From: Gemmiger formicilis
Lineage (GTDB): Bacteria; Bacillota; Clostridia; Oscillospirales; Ruminococcaceae
Length of the DNA: 36,303 bases
Direction of reading: 5' to 3'
Assembly: GCF_024462815.1 (NCBI RefSeq)
Contig: NZ_JANGCG010000023.1
Coordinates: 1-36,303 of the forward strand
Made by a program: the position numbers and the translations under genes. A model generated the notes under the pieces. The model searched no databases and had not been told where the DNA came from. It saw only the letters and a list, made by a program, of their open reading frames with translations. Positions 24,555-32,227 of this stretch are shown here, piece by piece. Position 1 is the stretch's first letter. Each line of letters opens with the position of its first letter.

Positions 24555-25142
24555 AAATATAAGGCTTGAAGTATGCTTCCCGTGCGAAATCAGCTTTCAA
24601 TTAGTACCGATGATAATTTGCAGATACATAAAATTTATTTTACATAACAGTCTGATTGCCTAAGAGGAAAAAATGCAAGAAGTCTCTGTAAACAGTACAA
24701 GTATTTACTTTATTCCGAACAATACAAAGAGTAAGAGCAGTCATTTTAATACAATGTTCTCGTGCTTATTGTAGTATCTATGGCAATTAACACTATCTGT
24801 TTTTGCATAGAAAATTTTCTCATAGTAAGTTGGCTTTTCCTCTTTCTTTGATGGTCATCTTTTAAAGTGATGATTTTGTTGATTTTTTATCAAAACCATA
24901 ACGCATCCAAAATGTGTATTCAGCTTGGTCTTGAATGCAACACTATACTATATTAGAAATATGTCCGCGATTATTTCTTTACATGCTAGTTTGTGATTGA
25001 CCACCATTTGACCACTACTGTGCAGCGGCACCGCAAAAAGCCGAAAAAGCCTGTTGTGACAACCAACAACGGGCTTTTTCTTGTTTTGGGAATCGCTGTG
25101 CAAAACCAACAGAATTTACGTTCCTACGTCTGGTTGCACTGT
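24555..25142. other. AT-rich gene-free stretch at the element end
   Basis: I see no gene with a ribosome site here. It contains two direct TTGACCAC repeats at 24997-25004 and 25008-25015, which resemble integrase arm-binding sites, and a terminator-like hairpin at 25043-25080. The rest is AT-rich intergenic DNA without a pattern I can name. Confidence 0.6.
25043..25080. terminator. Terminator-like hairpin near the element end
   Basis: A 15-bp stem (25043-25057 with 25066-25080, one T/G pair) closes an 8-nt loop. The arms are A-rich and T-rich, so it can act in both directions. It would insulate the cargo from the tRNA site. Confidence 0.7.
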
Positions 25143-25154
25143 CCTGTCGTAGTT

Positions 25155-25199
25155 CTCCGACCCGGAAGGCCAGAGGTTCGAATCCTCCCGGTCGCACCA
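25155..25199 (+). tRNA. 3' half of tRNA-Arg(CCG), disrupted at the anticodon loop
   Basis: From 25155 the sequence reads as a tRNA from the anticodon loop on: CTCCGAC (anticodon CCG), CCGGA as 3' anticodon stem, a 5-nt variable loop, a T-arm with TTCGAAT loop (25177-25183), CGGTCGC acceptor strand, discriminator A and encoded CCA (25197-25199). The matching 5' half (GCGACCG and TCCGG stem) is absent upstream. The T-stem has one A/C mismatch. This is what remains when an integrase recombines into the anticodon loop and displaces the 3' half, so it marks an attachment site rather than a working tRNA. Confidence 0.65.
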
Positions 25200-25236
25200 A
25201 GAGCAGCACCTTATGGGGTGCTGCTCTTTTTGTTTT
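25194..25236 (+). repeat. 43-bp direct repeat, left copy (tRNA 3' end plus terminator)
   Basis: This 43-bp sequence starts with GCACCA of the tRNA and includes a GC-rich hairpin (25201-25210 with 25217-25226) and T run. It recurs exactly at 30561-30603. It works as the tRNA terminator and may also be an attachment core. Confidence 0.75.
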
Positions 25237-25262
25237 TTGCAGATTTTACGGGGCAGTAAAAG

Positions 25263-25357
25263 AAGGGATTCGAGCAGCCCGTGCCCCGCGCTTTGCGTCC
25301 CGCGGGGCAGAAACGCCCCGGTGGGGCGTTTCTAGGGCGCGGCTTGGCGAATCCCTT
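25263..25357. repeat. Cloverleaf-like palindromic element
   Basis: An outer 10-bp inverted repeat (AAGGGATTCG at 25263-25272, CGAATCCCTT at 25348-25357) encloses two hairpins: GCCCCGCG/CGCGGGGC (25283-25290, 25301-25308) and AAACGCCCC/GGGGCGTTT (25311-25319, 25323-25331). It looks like a mobile palindromic repeat or a small structured RNA. Confidence 0.55.
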
Positions 25358-25459
25358 CGGGCGCACCAAAAAGCGCATTGCAATGTACTTTACGCAGTAA
25401 AGCGGTGATAGTAGGACTTATATTTAACACACGGCAAGAAACAATTTCCGTTTCGCACA

Positions 25460-25489
25460 TTGTAATGTTCGCAGAAAAAACTTATAATG
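25460..25489 (+). promoter_or_regulatory. Promoter of the response regulator gene
   Basis: TATAAT at 25484-25489 with a weak TTGTAA at 25460-25465, 18 bp apart, precedes the ATG at 25536. TGTAGG at 25500-25505 matches the half-site repeated before the ABC transporter gene. Confidence 0.55.
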
Positions 25490-25535
25490 CTTTTGAACCT
25501 GTAGGACACACAAAATGCAGAAAAGAGAGGGAATC

Positions 25536-26216
25536 ATGAGAAAACTGTTCCTTTTGGAAGATGATCTGAGCCTGATTAGTGGGCTGACCTTTGCATTCAA
25601 GAAACAGGGCTTTGCACTGGATACAGCCCGGACGCTGGCAGAAGCCGAGGTGCTGTGGTCAGACAGAAAATATGACCTGCTGGTGCTGGATGTTTCCCTG
25701 CCGGATGGCTCTGGCTTCGATTTCTGCCAGAAGGTGCGGCGCACATCCAATGTGCCGATTCTGTTCCTGACTGCTTCGGATGAGGAAATGAATATCATCA
25801 TGGGACTGGATATGGGCGGGGATGATTACCTGACCAAGCCGTTCAAGCTGGGTGTCCTGTTGTCGCGGGTCAATGCACTGCTTCGCCGTGCAAATGCGTC
25901 CAGCGCAGAAGAACCCGTACTGGAATCGGGCAGCATCACCGTCCGGCGGTTGCAGGGGCAGGCATACAAAAACGGAATCTTGCTGGAACTGACCGGCGCA
26001 GAATACAAGCTGCTCTGCTTCTTTATGCAGCATCCGAATGCCGTGCTATCCAAGGAACAAATTCTGGATGCACTGTGGGACTGCGATGGGGATTACATTG
26101 ACAGCAGTGCCTTAACGGTGTACATCCGGCGGCTGCGGATGAAGATTGAGGACGACCCCGGCAAACCGCAGATGCTGCTGACCGTCCGCGGCATGGGCTA
26201 TAAATGGAATGGGTAA
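25536..26216 (+). CDS. OmpR-family response regulator
   Basis: A 226-residue regulator. The receiver domain (1-115) has the acidic pair D9/D10, phosphoacceptor D52 in LVLDVSLPDG and K101 in LTKPF. A winged-helix DNA-binding domain follows (about 125-224, LTGAEYKLLCFFMQHP and YIRRLRMKIEDDP). The ATG at 25536 follows AGAGAGG; an in-frame upstream ATG has no such site. It is in one operon with the histidine kinase 9 nt downstream and should control the adjacent ABC transporter. The order of regulator, kinase, ATPase, permease matches bacitracin/lantibiotic sensing modules. Confidence 0.95.
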   Translation: MRKLFLLEDDLSLISGLTFAFKKQGFALDTARTLAEAEVLWSDRKYDLLVLDVSLPDGSGFDFCQKVRRTSNVPILFLTASDEEMNIIMGLDMGGDDYLTKPFKLGVLLSRVNALLRRANASSAEEPVLESGSITVRRLQGQAYKNGILLELTGAEYKLLCFFMQHPNAVLSKEQILDALWDCDGDYIDSSALTVYIRRLRMKIEDDPGKPQMLLTVRGMGYKWNG

Positions 26217-26225
26217 AGGTGCCGT

Positions 26226-27263
26226 ATGAAAGTATTCGCAAACCGGGAGATCCGGATTTTGTTTCGAACAGTGCTGGCGGTCTGGGCGGTGGCATTGGCT
26301 CTCACACAGGGTATCGTATGGCATACGACGCACGCATTCTCTTTCGCATTACTGTTGGTTTTTCTGCTTCTGGGCGGCTGTCTCTGGGGCGTGCTTTTTC
26401 GCTATTTCCAAAGGCAGAGCGCGCTTCTGGAACAGGCAGTCCAGAAAATCCAAAGCTGTCTGGATGGCAACCCGGATGCACGACTGGACTGCGACCGGGA
26501 GGGAGAACTTTACCGTCTGTTTCACTCCGTTAATGCATTGACGGCAGTTCTGAGCGCACACGCAGACAACGAGCAGCGGGAGAAGCGTTTTTTGAAAAAT
26601 ACCATTGCAGATATTTCGCACCAGCTCAAAACACCGCTGGCGGCGTTGAATATCTACAACGGTCTGCTTCAGGACGAAGCTGTTTCGCCGTCGGAGGTCA
26701 AAGAGTTTGCAGACCTGTCCGAACAGGAGTTGGACCGAATCGAAACGCTGGTGCAGAATCTGCTCAAAATCACCCGGCTGGATGCTGGTTCGGTCGTCTT
26801 GGAGAAGAAAAACGAAAATGTTGCTGAAATGGTGCAGGACATTGCGCGGCAGTATAACTATCGTGCAGAACAGGAACAGAAAAAGCTTGTTCTGTCCGGC
26901 TCAGAGGCGGTTACACTTTGGTGTGACCGTGACTGGATGCAGGAAGCTGTGGACAATCTTGTAAAGAATGCCCTTGACCACACAAAGAGCGGAGATACGA
27001 TTCAGGTAGAGTGGAATGCACTGCCGTCCATGGTTCAGATCAAAGTGCGCGACAACGGCAGCGGCATCCACCCGGAAGATTTGTACCATATCTTCAAACG
27101 GTTTTATCGCAGCCGCTTTTCACAGGATACACAGGGCATCGGGCTGGGTCTGCCGCTGGCAAAAGCCGTTGTGGAAGCCCATCACGGCACCATTGAAGTA
27201 GACAGCGAGCTGGGAAAGGGCACGACCTTTACTCTGAATTTTCCGATTCCTACAAAATTGTAG
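26226..27263 (+). CDS. Intramembrane-sensing type histidine kinase
   Basis: A 345-residue kinase. Two transmembrane segments (about 11-30 and 38-57) are separated by a very short outside loop, typical of kinases that sense through a partner transporter. The phosphoacceptor is H132 in DISHQLKTPL. The ATPase domain has VDNLVKNALDH (N box), DNGSGI (G1) and GIGLGLPLAK (G2). It should phosphorylate the upstream regulator. Since the loop is too small for a ligand domain, the FtsX-type permease encoded downstream is the likely sensor partner, as in Bce-type systems. Confidence 0.93.
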   Translation: MKVFANREIRILFRTVLAVWAVALALTQGIVWHTTHAFSFALLLVFLLLGGCLWGVLFRYFQRQSALLEQAVQKIQSCLDGNPDARLDCDREGELYRLFHSVNALTAVLSAHADNEQREKRFLKNTIADISHQLKTPLAALNIYNGLLQDEAVSPSEVKEFADLSEQELDRIETLVQNLLKITRLDAGSVVLEKKNENVAEMVQDIARQYNYRAEQEQKKLVLSGSEAVTLWCDRDWMQEAVDNLVKNALDHTKSGDTIQVEWNALPSMVQIKVRDNGSGIHPEDLYHIFKRFYRSRFSQDTQGIGLGLPLAKAVVEAHHGTIEVDSELGKGTTFTLNFPIPTKL

Positions 27264-27277
27264 GCTGAGTGTAGGCT
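27249..27277. promoter_or_regulatory. Putative response-regulator box before the ABC genes
   Basis: The palindrome CCTACA-AAAT-TGTAGG (27249-27264) overlaps a direct repeat TGTAGGCT-GAG-TGTAGGCT (27259-27277) with an 11-bp period. OmpR-type regulators bind direct repeats of this period. It lies at the end of the kinase gene, about 90 bp upstream of the ATPase gene. Confidence 0.5.
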
Positions 27278-27364
27278 TGCAGTAATGTTGACGTGTTATC
27301 CTTTTCTGCACAGACAGAGATAATCCGTCTGAATCGAAGGAACCTGCAAAGTGAGGGATACACT

Positions 27365-28048
27365 ATGGAACTATTAGAAGTCAACCATCTCTGCAAGACC
27401 TACGGCAGCGGAGAAACCGCTGTCCATGCGCTGAAAGATGTTAGCTTTTCAGTGCCGAAAGGCGAATATGTGGCAGTCGTTGGCGAATCCGGCTCCGGCA
27501 AAAGCACCCTGCTCAACCTGATTGGTGGACTGGATACGCCGACTTCCGGCAAGGTGCTGATTGATGGCAAGGATGTTTTTGCCATGAAAGACCGGGAGCT
27601 GACAATCTTCCGCCGCCGCAATATCGGTTTTATCTTTCAGGCATTCAACCTCATCCCGGAACTGACCGTAGAACAGAACATCCTGTTCCCGGTGCTGCTG
27701 GACTACCAAAAGCCGGACAGGGCATATCTGGAAGAACTGCTGACCGTGTTGAATTTGAAAGACCGTCGGAAGCATCTGCCAAGCCAGCTTTCCGGTGGGC
27801 AGCAGCAACGGGTAGCCATTGGCCGCGCCCTGATGACCCGCCCTTCACTGATTTTGGCGGATGAGCCGACCGGCAATCTGGACACCCAGAACACCAGCGA
27901 GGTCATTGCCCTGCTAAAAGAAACATCCCGGAAATACGAGCAGACCATCCTGATGATCACCCACAACCGCAGCATTGCGCAGACGGCAGACCGGGTGTTG
28001 CAGGTATCGGACGGCTGCCTGACCGATTTTGGGAGGTGCCGGGAATGA
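27365..28048 (+). CDS. ABC transporter ATP-binding protein (MacB/Bce type)
   Basis: A 227-residue ATPase of the LolD/MacB/BceA family. Walker A is GESGSGKST, the Q-loop is FIFQAFNL, the signature is LSGGQQQR, Walker B is LILADEPTGNLD and the switch His is in MITHN. The ATG at 27365 follows GTGAGGGA. The stop overlaps the permease start (ATGA). It powers the FtsX-type permease encoded next. A putative regulator-binding box upstream suggests induction by the adjacent two-component system. Confidence 0.95.
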   Translation: MELLEVNHLCKTYGSGETAVHALKDVSFSVPKGEYVAVVGESGSGKSTLLNLIGGLDTPTSGKVLIDGKDVFAMKDRELTIFRRRNIGFIFQAFNLIPELTVEQNILFPVLLDYQKPDRAYLEELLTVLNLKDRRKHLPSQLSGGQQQRVAIGRALMTRPSLILADEPTGNLDTQNTSEVIALLKETSRKYEQTILMITHNRSIAQTADRVLQVSDGCLTDFGRCRE

Positions 28049-30399
28049 GCCGCACAGAAATGAAAAGCTATCTGAGCCTGATCCCGATTTCCGCCAAGGT
28101 ACGCAGACGGCAGAACCGCATGACGATTTTGTGCATCGTCCTTGCGGTGTTTCTGGTCACAGCGGTGTTCAGTATGGCAGATATGGCGATTCGGATGGAA
28201 ACCTCAAACCAGCTGAACAAAAACGGAAACTGGCATATCATGGTAAAGGACATTTCCCCTGAAACAGCCGCAGAGCTTGCCGCACAGGAGGATGTTGCTG
28301 CATTTTCGGCGTATAGCGACATCAACGCTTCCCTTACGGAAAACTACTTTGCCGGAGATAAACGTGCCGCACTGGTAGGAGCAGATGATGCAATCCTTCA
28401 AATCTTTCCGGGAATGCAGTGCAGCACTGCCCCGGCGGATGGCGAAGTGCTCGTGACAGCAAACATCCGGGATTGGCTGGATGTTACGGTCGGTACAGCG
28501 ATTCCGCTGACGCTCCCGGATGGACAGACCATTTCACTTACTGTCGCAGGTTTCAATGAGGATACCTCCGATACGAACCAGTATGATGCTGTTGTGCTGG
28601 TGATGAACCGCAATACATTTTCTCAGATTGCCGCACAGGTAGAAGAATCCTTTGAAACACAGTATTTCATCCAGTTCAAGCCACGTACCAATTTGCGACA
28701 GTCCATTGTGAACATCGAAAACAAGTACGGAATTTCAGAAGAAAAAATCTCCGAAAACACTTACCTGATGGCGTTGAACGCAAGCAGCAACAACGATTAT
28801 ATTGTAGGCTTATATGCGGTAGCGGCTGTGTTGGCTGGCATGGTCGTCCTTGCCGGAATTTTTATGATCACAGGCAGCATCAACAGCAATGTAGCTCAAC
28901 GTACCAGCTATTATGGAATGCTGCGTTGTCTTGGGGCAGGAAAAAATCAGGTTCGGATGCTTGTCCGGCTGGAAGCTCTTTTCTGGTGTAAAACTGCTGT
29001 TCCAGCAGGATGTGTACTGGGAATCGTTTCCACATGGGGATTGTGTTCCTTTCTGCGTGGATTTATCGGCGAGGAGTTCAGCTCTTTACCAGTGTTTGGC
29101 ATCAGCCCGGTCGGTATTATCTGTGGTTCCGTGCTGGGACTTATCACGGTTTGGTTCGCGGCATCTTCTCCGGCACGGCGGGCGGCAAAAGCTTCTCCGA
29201 TCACAGCAGCAACTGGGAATGCGGTGGGAAATGCAGCGGATTCTCCGTGTCATGCTCGGTTGTTTGGAAGTCGTGCAGAGTTTTCTTTGGGCGTGAGCCA
29301 TGCAACCTCGTCCAAAAAGAACTTGCTTCTGATGACAGGTTCCTTTGCGTTAAGCATTCTCCTGTTTTTGAGCTTTTCGGTTTTGCTTCGTTGGGTTGGA
29401 TTTGCGCTGAATCCGGTGCAGTCCTACGCACCGGACTTATCGGTGGCTGAAACATCCGGGCAAAATGTCCTTGACCCGGTGCTGGTGGAGCAGCTGGAAG
29501 CTCTGCCGGAAGTCAAACACGCATTCGGGCGGATGTATTGCCCGCTCCCGGCGGAATATCAGGGAAAACAGGGGTCCATCGACCTGATTTCATACGATAG
29601 TATACAGTTTGGCTGGGCGAAAAAAGACCTGATTGGCGGAACCCTTCCGCAGGAGCCGGAGGATGGCACATACCCTGTGCTGACGGTATTCGACAAAAGC
29701 AACTCCCTGACCGTGGGTGATACCATCCAGCTGGAGGATGCAAAGCTCACAGTCGTGGGTGTATTGAACGACAGCCCGTTCAGTAGTACCGATTCCCCGA
29801 TTGTTATCTGCACCGAAGAAACCTTCCATCAGCTGACCGGGCAAAACCGCTATGCGGTGATCGATATTCAACTAAAAGATACCTCAGCAGACGCAGCCAT
29901 TGCACAAATACACACCCTGCTGAGCGACACGTTAAACAAGCAGGTTGTTTTTTCCAACCGAATCGAAGGAAATCGGATGATACAAAGCACCTACTGGGCG
30001 TTCCATCTGGTGGTTTATGCGTTTCTCATCGTGATTGCAGGAATCACCATTCTGAACATCATCAACAGCATTTCCATGAGCGTGTCGGCACGAATGAAGC
30101 AGTATGGCATCCTGCGTGCCATCGGGATGGATGATGCACAGCTGAAACGCATGATCTCTGCCGAAGCTGGCACCTATGCGGTGTCCGGTCTTTTGGTGGG
30201 CATTGCGCTGGGTCTTGTGCTGAATCGGAAGCTGTATATCCTGATCATCACCCATTATTTCGGTGCAGCGTGGCAGGTGCCGTGGGGCTGTCTTGCCGTG
30301 ATTGTCGTAGTCGTGCTGGCGGCGGTGGTGCTGGCAGTATATAACCCGGTCAGGCGAATCCTCATGCAACCCATTACTGCAACCATCAGTGAATTATAA
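28045..30399 (+). CDS. FtsX-type ABC transporter permease
   Basis: A 784-residue permease starting at the ATG in the ATGA overlap, behind GGGAGGTG. It is a duplicated FtsX/MacB layout: one membrane segment (about 27-46), a large outside domain to about 255, three membrane segments with the FtsX core (GMLRCLGAGKNQVR), then a second unit with one segment near 430, another outside domain, and three final segments with YGILRAIGMDDAQLKR. Such permeases move or disarm antimicrobial peptides or lipoproteins at the membrane. With the short-loop kinase it likely serves as both sensor and resistance pump. The substrate cannot be read from sequence. Confidence 0.93.
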   Translation: MSRTEMKSYLSLIPISAKVRRRQNRMTILCIVLAVFLVTAVFSMADMAIRMETSNQLNKNGNWHIMVKDISPETAAELAAQEDVAAFSAYSDINASLTENYFAGDKRAALVGADDAILQIFPGMQCSTAPADGEVLVTANIRDWLDVTVGTAIPLTLPDGQTISLTVAGFNEDTSDTNQYDAVVLVMNRNTFSQIAAQVEESFETQYFIQFKPRTNLRQSIVNIENKYGISEEKISENTYLMALNASSNNDYIVGLYAVAAVLAGMVVLAGIFMITGSINSNVAQRTSYYGMLRCLGAGKNQVRMLVRLEALFWCKTAVPAGCVLGIVSTWGLCSFLRGFIGEEFSSLPVFGISPVGIICGSVLGLITVWFAASSPARRAAKASPITAATGNAVGNAADSPCHARLFGSRAEFSLGVSHATSSKKNLLLMTGSFALSILLFLSFSVLLRWVGFALNPVQSYAPDLSVAETSGQNVLDPVLVEQLEALPEVKHAFGRMYCPLPAEYQGKQGSIDLISYDSIQFGWAKKDLIGGTLPQEPEDGTYPVLTVFDKSNSLTVGDTIQLEDAKLTVVGVLNDSPFSSTDSPIVICTEETFHQLTGQNRYAVIDIQLKDTSADAAIAQIHTLLSDTLNKQVVFSNRIEGNRMIQSTYWAFHLVVYAFLIVIAGITILNIINSISMSVSARMKQYGILRAIGMDDAQLKRMISAEAGTYAVSGLLVGIALGLVLNRKLYILIITHYFGAAWQVPWGCLAVIVVVVLAAVVLAVYNPVRRILMQPITATISEL

Positions 30400-30410
30400 G
30401 CCAGAACAAC

Positions 30411-30456
30411 AGATGCCCACCAGCTTATGGCGAAAACCATAGGTCGGTGGGTATCT
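30411..30456 (+). terminator. Hairpin after the ABC permease
   Basis: AGATGCCCACC (30411-30421) pairs with GGTGGGTATCT (30446-30456), with an inner TATGG/CCATA stem. It follows the permease stop by 12 nt. There is no clear T run, so it may be a Rho-linked or processing hairpin. Confidence 0.5.
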
Positions 30457-30560
30457 GATTTACGAAAAGAATTAAATGCTGTTCGCTGATTTTCCCATTG
30501 CAAACCGTTGTAAAATATGGTATATCAAAGGGAAATGGTTCGGATTTGGATTGCTTTACT

Positions 30561-30603
30561 GCACCAAGAGCAGCACCTTATGGGGTGCTGCTCTTTTTGT
30601 TTT
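30561..30603 (+). repeat. 43-bp direct repeat, right copy
   Basis: Identical to 25194-25236, including GCACCA, the GAGCAGCACC hairpin and T run, but here with no tRNA body upstream. A terminator without its tRNA, next to an integrase gene, fits an attachment site. Confidence 0.75.
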
Positions 30604-30617
30604 AATGTTATTTAGGT

Positions 30618-30893
30618 TTAGAATAATTTTAGTAGCATATCATCTGCCGCGTCCGTGTACTGACCTTTTGCCAATCGTTCATTTCTCAGTCTGTTTATAG
30701 TTTTTCGCATAAGGAAAATTTCTTCTGTGGAAAAAGTGGCTTTTTTATCGGCTGGGAGAGAATCAATTTTCAGTATCAATCGTCCCGATTTCTCCGTGTT
30801 ATAACCAAGTGCTTTTTCTTGGTAGTAATACGGGGCGAGAGCTTTCAGCGTAATACTTTTGTTTGCTCTGGTTAATTTGATTTTCTTCATCAT
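30618..30893 (-). CDS. Small protein of unknown function coupled to integrase
   Basis: A 91-residue, basic, mostly helical protein that I do not recognise. Its ATG overlaps the integrase stop (ATGA), so translation is coupled and the gene is likely real. It contains no obvious helix-turn-helix but has a charged C-terminal helix (MRKTINRLRNERLAKGQ). Its position between an integrase and the attachment site is where directionality factors often lie, so an excision-related role is possible. Confidence 0.65.
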   Translation of the reverse strand: MMKKIKLTRANKSITLKALAPYYYQEKALGYNTEKSGRLILKIDSLPADKKATFSTEEIFLMRKTINRLRNERLAKGQYTDAADDMLLKLF

Positions 30894-32065
30894 AGTCCAA
30901 TCGCCTTTCCCAACTTTTCCTGCGCCTTGCGCTTATTCTTGTCAAAGGCGTGGGCATAAATGTCCAGCGTTGTACTTGCTTGTGCGTGTCCTAACAAACT
31001 GGCAACCGTGCGCACGTCCACTCCCTGTGCAATCAGCAGGCTGGCATTGGTGTGGCGCAAGCTATGCACATTCAAATCCAGCGGCAGGTTGTTAGCCTTC
31101 AAAATCAGCTTGAATCTGTATGTGAATGTGCTAGGGCACATAGGCTTTCCGTTCGGCTGGCGGAATAAGTAGTCATCCTCAGATACGGTTTCGTTCGCCG
31201 TCTGCTGCCTATCCCACTCACATTCTTTCTGCCACGCCTTGAGTAGCTGGCACATTTCTTTGCTCAAGTAGACCATACGATCACCGCTGCTGGTCTTAGG
31301 GTCCTTAGTGATTGATTCTTGGTGACTAAGTTTGACCACACCCCGCTGTACATGAATGGTACGCTTTCGCCAGTTGATATCGCTCCACCTCAGCCCACAG
31401 GCTTCCCCACGCCGCAGCCCGGTTGCCAGTACCAGCTTGAAATAGGTTTCGTACTTCATACTCTGACCTTCAAACGCTGTAATCAGTTTCTTTACGGTTT
31501 CCTCGTCAGCCACCGGGCGCTCTTTCTTTTGTCCTTTCGGTTTGTAACATCTCCATGCGGGATTGTGGGTCAAATAACCCTCGTCCACAGCCGCCGACAG
31601 GATGCCGCACAGCGTGTTGTGTAAGCCTTCGACTGACTTCTCGGATAGATTCCCTCTGCCGTCCAAACGCGGGCTGTACCGCATTTCTTCGTAAAAATCA
31701 CGGATAACCTCTTTACGCAAATCGGTCAACTTGTAGTTGCCCAGTGCTGGCAAGATTCTGCGGATATCCTGCAAATCTCGTTGGTATGTAGAGTCCGCCA
31801 GTTTCTTCGGTCCTATATCAGCCGCCCAATGCTCAATGTACTTTGCCAGTGTAATGCTGCGGTTGATGGGTTCAGGCGTATGTTGAACCTCGCGTTCAAA
31901 TAGGATTGCCTGTTCCTTTACCCATTTCTCGGCTTGTTTCGGAGTATACTCTTTGGGTGGCTTGACCGTTTTCTGTACAGATTTCAGTCGGTTGCCCTCA
32001 TAATCATACCCACGAGAGACTACAATCAAGTAACTGTTGCTGCCGCGTTTTCTGATAGATGCCAT
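30890..32065 (-). CDS. Second tyrosine recombinase/integrase
   Basis: The ATG at 32065 follows AAGGAG and gives 391 residues; a longer frame upstream has no ribosome site. The N-terminus (MASIRKRGSNSYLIVV) is a typical arm-binding beta domain, followed by a core-binding domain (about 70-170). The catalytic residues are R218 (TGLRRGEACGL), H334 and R337 (HSLRH), H360 (LLGHAQ) and Y370 (LDIYAHA). It is clearly different from the 399-residue integrase encoded next to it. Lying nearest the attachment repeat, it is the better candidate for integration of the element. Position 1 of the window aligns just before this gene, so the first element probably has one too. Confidence 0.93.
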   Translation of the reverse strand: MASIRKRGSNSYLIVVSRGYDYEGNRLKSVQKTVKPPKEYTPKQAEKWVKEQAILFEREVQHTPEPINRSITLAKYIEHWAADIGPKKLADSTYQRDLQDIRRILPALGNYKLTDLRKEVIRDFYEEMRYSPRLDGRGNLSEKSVEGLHNTLCGILSAAVDEGYLTHNPAWRCYKPKGQKKERPVADEETVKKLITAFEGQSMKYETYFKLVLATGLRRGEACGLRWSDINWRKRTIHVQRGVVKLSHQESITKDPKTSSGDRMVYLSKEMCQLLKAWQKECEWDRQQTANETVSEDDYLFRQPNGKPMCPSTFTYRFKLILKANNLPLDLNVHSLRHTNASLLIAQGVDVRTVASLLGHAQASTTLDIYAHAFDKNKRKAQEKLGKAIGL

Positions 32066-32186
32066 ATTTTGCACGCTCCTTAGTGTTATTTTATTGACCT
32101 GCGGTACTACAAAGCATATCGACAACTGCGACAGAAAGCTATCACCATACCCAACAATCTTTCGCCCTAAAATCTACCTATTACTG

Positions 32187-32221
32187 ACAAAAACGGCACC
32201 GCCATTTCTGACGATGCCGCT
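32187..32221 (-). terminator. Terminator of the second element's mobilization operon
   Basis: Minus-strand arms at 32212-32219 and 32194-32201 pair over 8 bp with one G/T pair, followed by a T run (plus-strand A run near 32188-32193). It separates this operon from the second integrase gene. Confidence 0.7.
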
Positions 32222-32227
32222 GCTTAT

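Larger units (their letters stand above)
1..25199. mobile_element. Integrative mobilizable element 1 with defence cargo (left end off-window)
   Basis: Positions 1-4093 carry integrase, relaxase, MobC and RepA-like genes in one minus-strand operon, followed by about 20 kb of defence-type cargo. The right boundary is placed at a tRNA-Arg 3' half at 25155-25199. The left boundary lies outside the window: position 1 aligns with 32111, just upstream of the second-integrase gene in the right-hand element, so an equivalent integrase and an attachment site are expected just left of the window. No type IV secretion genes are visible, so transfer would need a helper element. The extent is an inference from gene order and the tRNA remnant. 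Confidence 0.55.

Noticed and set aside
25155..25199. Working tRNA-Arg gene
   Set aside because: The 5' half, including D-arm and acceptor strand, is missing and the T-stem has a mismatch.
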